Shown here: positions 24,598 through 33,015 of the stretch, in pieces
Numbering within the stretch: the first letter of the stretch is position 1
Layout: each line of letters opens with the position of its first letter
NCBI GenBank assembly: GCA_002412965.1
Contig: DHWB01000010.1
Coordinates: 62,001 to 126,000 of the forward strand
Length of the DNA: 64,000 nt
DNA from: Desulfomicrobium sp. UBA5193
Lineage (GTDB): Bacteria > Desulfobacterota > Desulfovibrionia > Desulfovibrionales > Desulfomicrobiaceae
Direction of reading: 5' to 3'
Notes under the pieces: generated by a model
What the model saw: the letters and a program-made list of their open reading frames with translations, nothing else
The model's database searches: none
Told to the model about the DNA's origin: nothing
Position numbers and translations under genes: made by a program

Positions 24598-26808
24598 CTA
24601 CGGTCTTTCGTTGCGGGAAACTCCGGCGGTCGCGTAGGCGCGAACCCTGGGCGGCTCGACATGCGCGCGCTTGGGCAGCTGGCAGGCCGAGGTCAGAGGG
24701 CAGCGCGCTTCGTCGCTTTCGCGGTGGGCGGCGGCGTGCACCGTGCACAGGGCCTTTTCCATGTTGGCGTAGATGTGGTCCCGTCCGATCTTGTCCAGGA
24801 GGCCGCTGCGGGTCAGGATGGCCATGACCGTGTCGTTGACACCGGCCAGGGAGATGTCCACGCCCCGGCTGCGACAGCGGTCCACGACCAGGGAGAGGGC
24901 CTCCTCGCCGGAGGCGTCCATGTCGTTGATGCCCTTGGCCACCAGGACGATGTGCCTCAGGCGTTTTTTGGAGTGCAGGCGGCCGGTGATGATTTCGTCC
25001 AGGAAGCTCGCGTTGGCGAAAAAGAGGGGGCCATTGAAACGGACCATGTCCACATGCGTGCAGAGGTCCAGCCCGAAGCGGGTGGCGTCGCGCAGTTCGC
25101 CCTCTTCGGTCCGGGCCAGGGAGCTGACCGTGGGCCGCATGTTGCGGTACAGGAAGGCGCCAAGGGATAGCGCCACGCCGATCATGATGCCCTTGTCCAG
25201 GTGCGGAGCGAAGGCCAGGGTGGCCAGAAAGGTGATGATGGAGATAATGCCGTCATATTTGGCGACTCTCCAGGAGTGCAGGAAGCCGGCGGGATGGATG
25301 AGGCCCATGACCGCCATCATGATCACCGCGGCCAGGGTGCACTGGGGCAGGTGATAGAGGCGCGGGGTGAGGAAGAGCAGGGCCACGAGCACAACGGCGC
25401 TGGTGAAGACGCTCGAGAATCCGGTCACCGCCCCGGCCTGCAGGTTGACCGCGGAGCGGGAGAAGGAGCCGGACACCGGGTAGCTCTTGCTGAACGCGCC
25501 CAGGATGTTCGCGAGGCCCTGGCCGATCAGCTCCTGGTTCGGGTCCAGGCTCTGGCCTGTCTTGGCAGCCATGGCCTTGGCGATGGAGATGGCCTCCATG
25601 AACCCGAGCAGGGCGATGATGGCGGCATTCGGAAGGAGGCGGGCCATCACGGAGAGATCGAAATGCGGAATGGACAGGGCGGGCAGACCGCCGGGCACTG
25701 TTCCGACCACGGAGCCGCCGCCAATCATGGTCAGGGACGTGGGATCAAGGGGCGAGTTGCCGACCCGGATGCGCCAGGTCCGGCCATCGTTGCCGGCGCC
25801 GTCCGGGATGGCGCTGTCAGCCGGATAGAAGGTCATGCCGCCTTTGGCGGTGGGCACGGCCTGGAAAAGCATGCCGCGCAGTACGGCTTTGACGTTCTTG
25901 GCCTCGCTTTTCGCAATCTCCATTTCCAGGGCCAGGCGGCGCAGTTCGTGTTCGTCGTCGGCCACGGCGAATTGCTCGCCGTTTCTCCTGGCTTCTTCCA
26001 TGGCGGCGTTGAGGGCCGTGCGTCTGGTGGCCAGCTCGGTCTGGGCCTGCATGGCCGTGTTATAGGAGGCCAGGGCTGCGCTCGCTTCGGGCGCGGACAG
26101 GGACTGGACGCTGATGGTGGCGTTGTGCTCGAAGCCGGTGGCCCAGGAGAAGACCGTGGTCAGGGCCACGGCCACCAGGACGCCTGGGATGCGCGGGCTT
26201 ATGCGCTTGAGGACGAGCATGAGCGCTAAGGCGAAGACGCCGAGCGCCAGTGTCGGCCAGTGGGTGTAGCGCATGGCCGCCTGCGCGACCCGCAGGATGG
26301 TCTCGTAATGGTGCTCGGCGCTGTCCACGGACACTCCGAACATCTTGGACAGCTGGCTGGTGGCGATGATGATGGCTGCGGCGTTGGTGAAGCCGGCCAC
26401 AACCGGGTGGGAAAGAAAATTGACGACCAGCCCCAAGCGCAAGACACCAAGGGACAACTGAAAGATGCCGACGGCCAGGGCCAGGAGCACGGCATAGGCG
26501 ATGTAGCTCTCGCTGCCGGCCGTGGCCAGGGGTTCGAGGCAGGCGGCGGTCATGAGGGAGACCACGGCCACCGGCCCGGTGGAGAGTTGCCTGCTGGACC
26601 CGAACAAGGCGGCGACCAGAGGCGGCAGAAAGGAGGCGTACAGGCCGTAGTACGGAGGCAGGCCGGCGAGCTGGGCATAGGCCATGCTCTGCGGAATGAG
26701 CACCAGGGCTACGGTCAGTCCGGCCATGAAATCCATTTTGAAATGTTCGGCGGAATACGTTCTGATCCAGCCGAAAAACGGGACAACTTTCAAGACAAGG
26801 GTGGCCAT
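24598..26808 (-). CDS. SulP family anion permease with STAS domain, copy A
   Basis: 736 aa from ATG 26808 (GGAGG seven bases upstream). The SulP membrane domain starts with DFMAGLTVALVLIPQSMAYA and contains GLPPYYGLYASFLP and the helix KMFGVSVDSAEHHY. The C-terminal ~120 residues are a STAS domain. Unusually, ~130 residues (about 236-365) are inserted in the loop before VPGGLPALSIP. They include a charged helical hairpin (EMEIAKSEAKNVKAVLRG), whereas most SulP proteins have a short loop there. It probably imports sulfate with Na+ or H+. A near-identical second copy lies at 33.1-35.3 kb. Confidence 0.92.
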   Translation of the reverse strand: MATLVLKVVPFFGWIRTYSAEHFKMDFMAGLTVALVLIPQSMAYAQLAGLPPYYGLYASFLPPLVAALFGSSRQLSTGPVAVVSLMTAACLEPLATAGSESYIAYAVLLALAVGIFQLSLGVLRLGLVVNFLSHPVVAGFTNAAAIIIATSQLSKMFGVSVDSAEHHYETILRVAQAAMRYTHWPTLALGVFALALMLVLKRISPRIPGVLVAVALTTVFSWATGFEHNATISVQSLSAPEASAALASYNTAMQAQTELATRRTALNAAMEEARRNGEQFAVADDEHELRRLALEMEIAKSEAKNVKAVLRGMLFQAVPTAKGGMTFYPADSAIPDGAGNDGRTWRIRVGNSPLDPTSLTMIGGGSVVGTVPGGLPALSIPHFDLSVMARLLPNAAIIALLGFMEAISIAKAMAAKTGQSLDPNQELIGQGLANILGAFSKSYPVSGSFSRSAVNLQAGAVTGFSSVFTSAVVLVALLFLTPRLYHLPQCTLAAVIMMAVMGLIHPAGFLHSWRVAKYDGIISIITFLATLAFAPHLDKGIMIGVALSLGAFLYRNMRPTVSSLARTEEGELRDATRFGLDLCTHVDMVRFNGPLFFANASFLDEIITGRLHSKKRLRHIVLVAKGINDMDASGEEALSLVVDRCRSRGVDISLAGVNDTVMAILTRSGLLDKIGRDHIYANMEKALCTVHAAAHRESDEARCPLTSACQLPKRAHVEPPRVRAYATAGVSRNERP

Positions 26809-26899
26809 GTAACCTCCGTCGATGCCGAACCGCGACCTGCGGAAAATGTGCCCCGGGATCGAGCGGGGGCGTGGGTGAGGATGAGTGGTTTGTGTCGCC

Positions 26900-27427
26900 T
26901 CATTTGACCGTGAACAGGGCCAGCCCGGTTTGGCCATGGACCTGTTCGCCCTCTTCGGGCTCGCTCAGGATGAATTCAATGCGGCCGCAGGAACGCACGA
27001 GCTCTCTGACGGCCTCCTCAATGCATCCGAACCGGACTTCATGCTGGACTTTCAGATTGTGTCGTGCGGCAGCTTCCCGCCAGGAAGCGGCCGCGCTCGA
27101 GGCTAATTGCGCAAAGGACTCCCTCCAAGCCGGATCCGGCTTGGGCAGGCCGATGCTCAGGAGCAGGAGGTCGCTGCCCATGCGCTCCGCTACGCTCACC
27201 GCATATTCTCCGAGACGCGTCGAGAAGGTGCAGCCGTGGCCGATGACCAGGATGCGTCGTCGGCCCGCGCCCGCGTGCCGGACGACATCCGCGGCGAGCA
27301 TGAGTTCCCCGGCTTCAGCCAGGGCAACCGCCTCGGTATAGTCTTCGAGACGATCCCTGAGTGACTGGGCGCGGCGCAGGGCCGGAGTGGGTGCTGGACT
27401 GGCGGTTCGTAACCAATTGCGAGGCAT
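26900..27427 (-). CDS. UspA-like universal stress protein
   Basis: 175 aa from ATG 27427 (AGGAGAG upstream). The core RILVIGHGCTFSTRLGEYAV and DLLLLSIGLP resembles the first strand-helix of a Usp fold. The usual C-terminal G-x2-G-x9-G-S/T nucleotide motif is not visible, so it would be a non-ATP-binding type. It lies between the small ORF and sulP in the sigma54-driven series, which suggests a regulatory or stress-tuning role for the permease. In the duplicated copy this gene is deleted in frame. Confidence 0.65.
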   Translation of the reverse strand: MPRNWLRTASPAPTPALRRAQSLRDRLEDYTEAVALAEAGELMLAADVVRHAGAGRRRILVIGHGCTFSTRLGEYAVSVAERMGSDLLLLSIGLPKPDPAWRESFAQLASSAAASWREAAARHNLKVQHEVRFGCIEEAVRELVRSCGRIEFILSEPEEGEQVHGQTGLALFTVK

Positions 27428-27458
27428 GTGTTCTCTCCTGATGCTGGGGCGGGATCGC

Positions 27459-27635
27459 CTACTTTGCCTGCAAAGTCGGGCGGGGGCGTTTTTCAACCTG
27501 CTTGACCGCTTCGGTCTGTGCCGTGGGCTGTGGACGGTCTCCTTTGAGCAGGAGCTTCGCGTCGGCGCTCAGGTTGCGTTCCGCAAAGACGGCGGCGGCG
27601 TAGGTCGTTTCGATTGTTTCACGGATGGTGCTCAT
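27459..27635 (-). CDS. 58-aa protein, first gene of the sulP transcription unit
   Basis: Reading the minus strand from ATG 27635 (GAGG upstream) gives 58 residues, beginning MSTIRETIETTYAAAVFAER and ending PRPTLQAK, with TAG at 27461-27459. It is hydrophilic, with a helical N-terminal half and a Pro/Lys/Gln-rich tail; no known domain. It is the first ORF after the sigma54 promoter, 31 bp upstream of usp. A decayed copy exists at 35.46-35.57 kb. That decay pattern, with the central part conserved, supports it being a real gene. Confidence 0.6.
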   Translation of the reverse strand: MSTIRETIETTYAAAVFAERNLSADAKLLLKGDRPQPTAQTEAVKQVEKRPRPTLQAK

Positions 27636-27672
27636 TTTGCTTACCTCGTGTTAGATGTGATGCGAGGCTCTA

Positions 27673-27688
27673 AACAAGGCCCGTGCCA
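27673..27688 (-). promoter_or_regulatory. sigma54 promoter of the small ORF-usp-sulP unit
   Basis: Minus strand: TGGCAC-GGGCC-TTGTT, a near-consensus -24/-12 element (the -12 GC is GT). Expected transcript start is ~27,662, leaving a ~27-base leader before the ATG at 27,635. The same element is kept in copy B. Confidence 0.75.
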
Positions 27689-27764
27689 GAATGCTCGTAT
27701 TCCTTAATATACTGAAATTATGAAGATTGTCTGGTAGTGGAGAAAAGGCGGGCTTTCGTGCTAT

Positions 27765-27855
27765 GTTGCAGATTGCAGCGCTTGAAACGTGAAACGCTAA
27801 CGAGGTCCAGTTCGCCGGGGATGTTGCGGATTGCAGCACTGTTGCAAATGGCAAC
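27765..27855. promoter_or_regulatory. three GTTGC-N5-GCARC sites, candidate enhancers for the sigma54 activator
   Basis: Sites at 27765-27779 (GTTGC AGATT GCAGC), 27823-27837 (GTTGC GGATT GCAGC) and 27841-27855 (GTTGC AAATG GCAAC). They lie 77-167 bp upstream of the leftward sigma54 promoter and just before the rightward lon start, the normal place for enhancer-binding sites. The third is a perfect inverted repeat and is kept in copy B. Confidence 0.65.
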
Positions 27856-27899
27856 GGCAGGGGCGATGGCGCATGGAACTGGGCACAGGGGATTGGACG

Positions 27900-29927
27900 A
27901 TGTTTTTTCGCAAGCAGGAAATCGAGGTGCCGGTGGCGCCCGCTGACCCCACGGGGCTGCGGGAGAAATGCCGTCAGGCGGATTTGCCGGAGAGTGTGCG
28001 TGGCGCGCTTGAATCCGAAATTGGCCGCATGGAAAAGACCGATGCGGCGGTGGCGGAGTATTCCATTGCGCTTAATTATGTGGAGACGGTGCTCGCCCTG
28101 CCGTGGAGCGCCCTGACCCACGACAATCTCGATCTGGCGCAGGCGGCGGAAGTCTTCGACGGCAGCCACGCGGGGCTCGGGCAGGTCCGGGAGCGGGTGC
28201 TGGAGCATCTGGCCTCCAGGGTGCTGCAGGCCAAGCGGCAGGCGTCGCTGCTCGTTGTCGATGACGAACCCATCGCCCGCTCCAACCTGCGTCATGTGCT
28301 GTCCCGGGAGGGGTATTCGGTCGAGGTCGCGGCCAACGGCGAGGAGGCCATGGCGTGTCTGGCCCGGCAGGAGTTCGACTGCATCATCACGGACCTGAAA
28401 ATGGACCGCATGGACGGCATGCAGCTTCTGGAAGCGGCCCGGCACGTGGCACCGGAGACCAAATTCATCCTGGTGACGGGCTATGCCACGGTGGACACGG
28501 CGGTACGCGCCCTGAAGACCGGGGCCGTGCACTATCTTTCCAAGCCCATCGATCTTGCGGAATTGCGTGAAGCCGTGCGTTCGGTCCTGCTCTCTCGCAC
28601 CCACCGCTACGCCAGCCGCGCCCCGATCCTGTGTTTTGTCGGGCCTCCGGGCGTGGGCAAGACCTCGGTCGGGAAGGCCATCGCCGAGGCCCTGGGGCGA
28701 CGCTTCTACCGCATGTCCCTGGCCGACCTGCGCGACGAGGCCGAACTGCGGGGCCATCGGCGGACCTATGTCGGGGCCATGCCCGGGCGCATCATCCAGG
28801 CGCTGAAAAGCGTGGGCGTGCGCAATCCGGTCTTCATGCTCGATGAGATGGACAAGATCGGCCAGGATGTGAAGGGCGACCCGGCCATGGCCATGCTCGA
28901 GATCCTGGATCCGGAGCAGAACGCGCGCTATGTGGACCGTTATCTGGAGATGCCCTTCGACTTGTCCGAGGTGCTCTTCATCGCCACGGCCAACGGGGTC
29001 GAGCGCCTCGCCGGACCGCTTTTAGACCGGCTGGAGGTGGTACAGTTTTCCGGATATTCCGAGGCCGAGAAGCTCGATATCGCGACCCGTTTCCTCCTGC
29101 CTCGCCAGTTGCGCGGGCACGGGCTGGTCGGCCCGTATCCCACGGTGCTGCCCGAAGCCATGGTGCGCATCATTCGCGAATACACCAACGAGTCCGGGGT
29201 GCGCGGCCTGGAGCGCGAGATCGCCCGCCTGTGTCGCAAGCTGGCCAGGCTGCGCCTCGATGGCGGCGCCGAGGCCGTCGCGGCCCCCGTCAGCGCCGAA
29301 GGCGCGGCCGTGCTGCTCGGGCCGCCGCGCTATCGCCACGACGCGGCCGAGGCCGGCAGTCTGGTCGGCACGGCCACGGGGCTCGTCTGGTCGGAGACGG
29401 GCGGCGAGATCATCTTTGTCGAGGTCACGCGCATGACCGGGCCGGGTCAGCTCATCCTGACCGGCTCCCTGGGCGGGGTGCTCAAGGAGTCGGCCCAGAT
29501 CGCGCTCAGCTTCATCCGCAGCAACGCGCAGGCCCTGGGCGTCGCGCCCGATTTTTTCGAGGGCCACGACATCCATATCCACATTCCGGCCGGCGGCATC
29601 GCCAAGGACGGCCCGTCAGCCGGGTTGACCATCGCCGTGGCCCTGGTTTCGCTCTTGTCCGGCCGCCCCGTGCGTTCGGATGTGGCCCTGTCCGGAGAGT
29701 TGTCGCTGGTCGGCCGGGTGCTGCCGGTCAGCGGGGTGCGCGAGAAGATCCTGGCCGCTTTGCGCGGCGGCGCTTCCACGGTGATCCTGCCCGCGGCCAA
29801 CGCCGCGGATGTGGCGGCCTTGCGTGAGAGCGTCGGGGATTTGCCGCCGGTGGTGCTGGTGGAGCGGGTGGAACAGGCCTTGGCCGTGGCCCTGGCCGCT
29901 CAGGAGGATTCGCCATGCAGGGGTTGA
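27900..29927 (+). CDS. Lon-type protease with an inserted response-regulator receiver domain
   Basis: 675 aa from ATG 27900 (ATG 27873 possible). The usual Lon N-terminal substrate domain is missing. Residues ~20-110 match the helical pre-AAA region of Lon (AEYSIALNYVETVLALPW, ERVLEHLA). Residues ~116-227 are a receiver domain: VVDDEP, phospho-acceptor Asp165 in IITDLKM, Thr/Lys switch residues (VTGYAT, SKP). Then comes the AAA+ module (Walker A GPPGVGKT 248-255, Walker B VFMLDEMD 311-318) and the Lon protease domain with catalytic Ser573 (KDGPSAG) and Lys616 (VREK). All active-site residues are intact. It overlaps the histidine-kinase gene by 13 bp. Phosphorylation probably gates proteolysis; that is inference. 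Confidence 0.9.
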   Translation: MFFRKQEIEVPVAPADPTGLREKCRQADLPESVRGALESEIGRMEKTDAAVAEYSIALNYVETVLALPWSALTHDNLDLAQAAEVFDGSHAGLGQVRERVLEHLASRVLQAKRQASLLVVDDEPIARSNLRHVLSREGYSVEVAANGEEAMACLARQEFDCIITDLKMDRMDGMQLLEAARHVAPETKFILVTGYATVDTAVRALKTGAVHYLSKPIDLAELREAVRSVLLSRTHRYASRAPILCFVGPPGVGKTSVGKAIAEALGRRFYRMSLADLRDEAELRGHRRTYVGAMPGRIIQALKSVGVRNPVFMLDEMDKIGQDVKGDPAMAMLEILDPEQNARYVDRYLEMPFDLSEVLFIATANGVERLAGPLLDRLEVVQFSGYSEAEKLDIATRFLLPRQLRGHGLVGPYPTVLPEAMVRIIREYTNESGVRGLEREIARLCRKLARLRLDGGAEAVAAPVSAEGAAVLLGPPRYRHDAAEAGSLVGTATGLVWSETGGEIIFVEVTRMTGPGQLILTGSLGGVLKESAQIALSFIRSNAQALGVAPDFFEGHDIHIHIPAGGIAKDGPSAGLTIAVALVSLLSGRPVRSDVALSGELSLVGRVLPVSGVREKILAALRGGASTVILPAANAADVAALRESVGDLPPVVLVERVEQALAVALAAQEDSPCRG

Positions 29928-31384
29928 TCGCGCGTTTCGCCAGCGGCAAGATCCGCAGGATCGTGCTCGTCGGCATGATCCTGTCCATCCTCGGCTTTTC
30001 GGTCCTTGGGGGCATCTCCTACAAATACCTGCTGCAGATCGAAGACGCCCTGGCCCTGGCCGAGGTTGTCGATGATTTGAGCAGCGATATCCTGGAAATT
30101 CGCCGCTATGAGAAGAACTATCTGCTCTACATGAGCGAAGGCGACTACATGGAGACTCTGAGCTACTGCGACCGCGCCCTGATCATCATCGACCGCATCG
30201 AAAACCCGGAGGGGGGGGTCAGCAGCTCTGATCGCGTGGGCCGGGCGACACTGCTCGAACTGCGGCAGGACCTGATCTCCTACAAGGAGACCTTCGCCGC
30301 CCTGAGCCGGGTCGGAACTGCGACGGACATGGTCCAGGCCTCGGCCCTGGCCCCGCATCTGCGCGACCAGGGCAAGGACCTCGTGGACCTGGTCCATCAG
30401 TTCGTGGCCACTCAGCGGGCCCGGATCCTGGGCATCGTCGTGACCCTCAAGCACCAGCTGTCCCTGTCCATCGCCTCCTTTACGGGCGTGGCCATATTTT
30501 TTTCCTGGCTGGTGGGCCGCCGGATATTCGGCGCGCTGTCGGTGATCGAGCGCTCCGCCCGCCAGATCGTGCAGGGCAATTTCGAGGCCCTGCCCTTGCC
30601 CGACACCAGCGACGAGACGCGCGGAGTGGTTGCGGCCTTCAACCACATGATCGTCGAGCTTGAGCGCAGGCAAAGCCAGCTTCTGCAGGAAAAGAAACTG
30701 GCCTCCCTAGGGGTGTTGACCTCGGGCATCGCCCATCAGCTCAACAACCCGCTGAACAACATCTCCACGTCCTGCCAGATTCTGCAGGAAGACCTGGAGG
30801 CGGACCTCCCCGTGGACCCCGCACTGACCAGACACATGCTCGACAACATTTACCAGGAAGTCAGCCGCTCCCGGGACATCGTCAAGGGGTTGCTCGAATT
30901 CGCGCGGGAAACTGAGTTCTGCCTCAAGGCCGTGCCGCTGCATGTGGTCGTGCAGCGGGCCGTCTCTCTGGTTTCGAGCGAAGTGCCCACGGGCGTGCGC
31001 ATCCTGACCGAAATCCCGCAGGACATCGCGCTGCCCCTGGACAGCCAGCGTTTCCAGGAGGTGCTCCTGAATCTGATGATAAACGCTATCCACGCCATCA
31101 CCCCGCCGGGCATGATCTCGCTCTCCGCGCGCATCAACAGCGCCTCCGCGGAGGTCGTGCTGCAGGTGGCCGACACCGGGTCGGGCATTTTGCCCGAATA
31201 CATGGGCCGCATCTTCGACCCGTTCTTCACCCTCAAGGAGACGGGCACGGGCCTTGGCCTGTCCGTGGTTTTCGGGATCATCAAGAAACACGGAGGCACC
31301 ATCGGCGTGGAGAGCACCGTCGGGCAGGGCACGTGTTTCACCATCCGTCTGCCGCTCGGCAATGTTCGGGCGGAGGCCGCATGA
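29915..31384 (+). CDS. membrane sensor histidine kinase of the REC-Lon operon
   Basis: 489 aa. An N-terminal helix (IVLVGMILSILGFSVLGGIS), a ~140-residue all-helical periplasmic domain (IRRYEKNYLLYMSEGDY), a second helix (SIASFTGVAIFFSWLVG) and a HAMP-like linker lead to a kinase core. The phospho-accepting His274 is in GIAHQLNNPLNN. The ATPase domain has NLMINAIHA, DTGSGI and GTGLGLSVV. It probably phosphorylates both the receiver of the Lon fusion and the adjacent sigma54 activator. The periplasmic ligand is unknown. ATGA coupling links it to the next gene. Confidence 0.9.
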   Translation: MQGLIARFASGKIRRIVLVGMILSILGFSVLGGISYKYLLQIEDALALAEVVDDLSSDILEIRRYEKNYLLYMSEGDYMETLSYCDRALIIIDRIENPEGGVSSSDRVGRATLLELRQDLISYKETFAALSRVGTATDMVQASALAPHLRDQGKDLVDLVHQFVATQRARILGIVVTLKHQLSLSIASFTGVAIFFSWLVGRRIFGALSVIERSARQIVQGNFEALPLPDTSDETRGVVAAFNHMIVELERRQSQLLQEKKLASLGVLTSGIAHQLNNPLNNISTSCQILQEDLEADLPVDPALTRHMLDNIYQEVSRSRDIVKGLLEFARETEFCLKAVPLHVVVQRAVSLVSSEVPTGVRILTEIPQDIALPLDSQRFQEVLLNLMINAIHAITPPGMISLSARINSASAEVVLQVADTGSGILPEYMGRIFDPFFTLKETGTGLGLSVVFGIIKKHGGTIGVESTVGQGTCFTIRLPLGNVRAEAA

Positions 31385-32778
31385 GCACTCCGCGCGGGGG
31401 CGCGAAGGCTGTGGACAAGGCATCCGAAGTCAAGGCCGGCCGGATTCTGGTGGTCGATGACGAAGTCATTGCCCGCGACAATCTGGCGCTGGCACTGGCG
31501 CGGCAAGGCCATGAAACCGTGGCCGCCGGGAGCGGGGCCGAAGCGCTGACCCTGCTCCAGGGCGGGGATTTCGACATGGTGCTGACCGACCTCATGATGG
31601 AAGGCATGGACGGCCTGGCCCTCTTGCGCGCGATCAAGGAGCGCCATCCCGACATCGAAGTCGTGGTCATCACCGGGTACCCCACGGTGGACACCGCCGT
31701 GGACGCCATGCGCGCTGGGGCCTACGACTATCTGGCCAAGCCGTATCGCATCGACGAGGCGAGGCTCCTGGTGCACAAGGCGCTGGAAAAACGCCGCCTC
31801 AAACTTGAAGTGACCCAGCTGCGCGAGCAGTTGCGCGAGCGGACCCTGCCCGTGCCCATGCTCGGCGCGGCCGGGTGCATGGTGGAGCTCAAGCAGACCA
31901 TCGCGCAGGTCGCGCCCTCGGACGTGACCGTGCTCATCCTCGGCGAGACTGGCACCGGCAAGGAGGTGGCGGCGCGCATGGTCCATCTGTTCAGCCGCCG
32001 CTCCGAGGCCCGTTTCCTGGCCATCAACTGCGGCGCGTTCAATGAGGAGCTGCTGGAGAGCGAGCTTTTCGGGCACGAGCAGGGCGCCTTCTCCGGGGCT
32101 GCGCGGCAAAAGAAGGGGCTGTTCGAGGCCGCCGAGGGCGGGACGCTTTTTCTGGACGAAGTGGGCGAGATGTCCCTGGCCATGCAGGTCAAACTGCTGC
32201 GTGCCGTGCAGGAGCGGACCATCCGCCGCGTGGGGGGCACGGCGGATATCGCCGTGGATGTGCGCCTTGTGGCCGCGACCAACAAGAACCTCAAAACCGA
32301 GGTCGAGGCGGGCCGCTTTCGTCAGGATCTTTATTTCCGTCTCAATGTCCTGGTTCTGAACATGCCTCCGCTCGTGCAGCGGCTTGAAGACCTGCCGCTT
32401 TTGGCCCGCTATTTCGTGGAAAAGGCTTGTCGGGAAACGGATCGCCCAGCGCCGGGAATCTCCGGCGAGGTGCTCGAGATTTTGGGCCGCTACGCCTTTC
32501 CGGGCAATGTCCGCGAACTGCAGAACATCATTGAACGGGCGGTGGTCTTTTGTTCCGGCGATGAAATCCGTCCCGTGCATCTCTCTGCGGAACTGCTCGA
32601 TGCTCCGCTGCATGTCGTCCGGGCCGGAGACCGCCAGCCCATGACTCTTGAGCAATGCGAGCGGGATCAGATCGAGTGGACCCTGCACTATGCGGCGGAC
32701 AATCGCACGCTGGCCTCGAAGCTGCTGGGCATCGATCGGGCTTCCTTGTGGCGCAAGATGAAGCGCCACGGGCTGTGA
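31381..32778 (+). CDS. sigma54-dependent response regulator (NtrC type) of the REC-Lon operon
   Basis: 465 aa from ATG 31381, which overlaps the kinase stop (ATGA). A receiver domain (VVDDE, phospho-Asp in LTDLMMEG, AKPY), an AAA+ domain (GETGTGKE, sigma54 contact GAFSGA in place of GAFTGA, LDEVGEM, arginine finger region) and a C-terminal Fis-type helix-turn-helix (ASKLLGIDRASLWRKMKRHG). Its obvious targets are the sigma54 promoter and GTTGC-N5-GCARC sites just upstream of the operon. That would put small ORF-usp-sulP-tauE under its control. Confidence 0.92.
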   Translation: MSTPRGGAKAVDKASEVKAGRILVVDDEVIARDNLALALARQGHETVAAGSGAEALTLLQGGDFDMVLTDLMMEGMDGLALLRAIKERHPDIEVVVITGYPTVDTAVDAMRAGAYDYLAKPYRIDEARLLVHKALEKRRLKLEVTQLREQLRERTLPVPMLGAAGCMVELKQTIAQVAPSDVTVLILGETGTGKEVAARMVHLFSRRSEARFLAINCGAFNEELLESELFGHEQGAFSGAARQKKGLFEAAEGGTLFLDEVGEMSLAMQVKLLRAVQERTIRRVGGTADIAVDVRLVAATNKNLKTEVEAGRFRQDLYFRLNVLVLNMPPLVQRLEDLPLLARYFVEKACRETDRPAPGISGEVLEILGRYAFPGNVRELQNIIERAVVFCSGDEIRPVHLSAELLDAPLHVVRAGDRQPMTLEQCERDQIEWTLHYAADNRTLASKLLGIDRASLWRKMKRHGL

Positions 32779-32790
32779 CAAGGAGATGTC

Positions 32791-32898
32791 CGATGAACCC
32801 TGAGTGACCGTGCCGGACTCTGCCGGGATTGCGGCCGCGAGCATGCGTTCCCGACAGGACCGGCTCTGCCCCGGGCCTGGAGTTGATGGCCGCGCTTG
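32791..32898 (+). pseudogene. 5' fragment of the RluA-associated-domain gene (partner of 35769-36515)
   Basis: Thirteen bases after the sigma54 regulator, the sequence follows the start of the gene at 35,769 (TGCCGGGATTGCGG and GAGCATG blocks shared). An early indel creates ATGAACCCTGAGTGA and breaks the frame. An AAGGAG ribosome site is still present. It shows that this gene was once the fourth member of the lon-kinase-regulator operon. Homology stops near 32,900, where a transposase fragment begins. Confidence 0.7.
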
Positions 32899-33015
32899 AT
32901 CGAAGCCGCGACCATCATTGCCGCTCCGTTCTCCACCAAGAGCCGGCAAGGCTCGCGCGATTCCGTGATGCAACAGACAAAGAAGGGGAATCCGTGGACC
33001 TTCGACACGAAGGAA
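32899..33015 (+). mobile_element. IS5-family transposase fragment
   Basis: The plus-strand translation reads IEAATIIAAPFSTK, then GSRDSVMQQTKKGNPWTF. This matches the internal IS5-family stretch ATIIAAPSSTK...RDPEMHQTKKGNQWYF. Only ~40 codons remain, with no start, no DDE residues after it and no terminal repeats. It sits exactly between the broken gene at 32,791 and the left edge of duplication copy B. Confidence 0.7.

Larger units (their letters stand above)
24535..27920. repeat. tandem duplication, intact copy (copy A)
   Basis: This segment, from the start codon of the small membrane gene through sulP, usp, the 58-aa ORF, the sigma54 promoter and the first codons of lon, is matched at high identity by 33,055-35,760 in the same orientation. 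Copy A keeps usp, the small ORF and three enhancer-like sites that copy B has lost wholly or partly. Confidence 0.85.

Noticed and set aside
27880..27900. CTGGGCAC...GGATTGG just before the lon start as a rightward sigma54 promoter
   Set aside because: The -24 and -12 parts are one base too far apart and the element touches the start codon, leaving no leader. It is conserved in copy B, but more likely as ribosome-site context.
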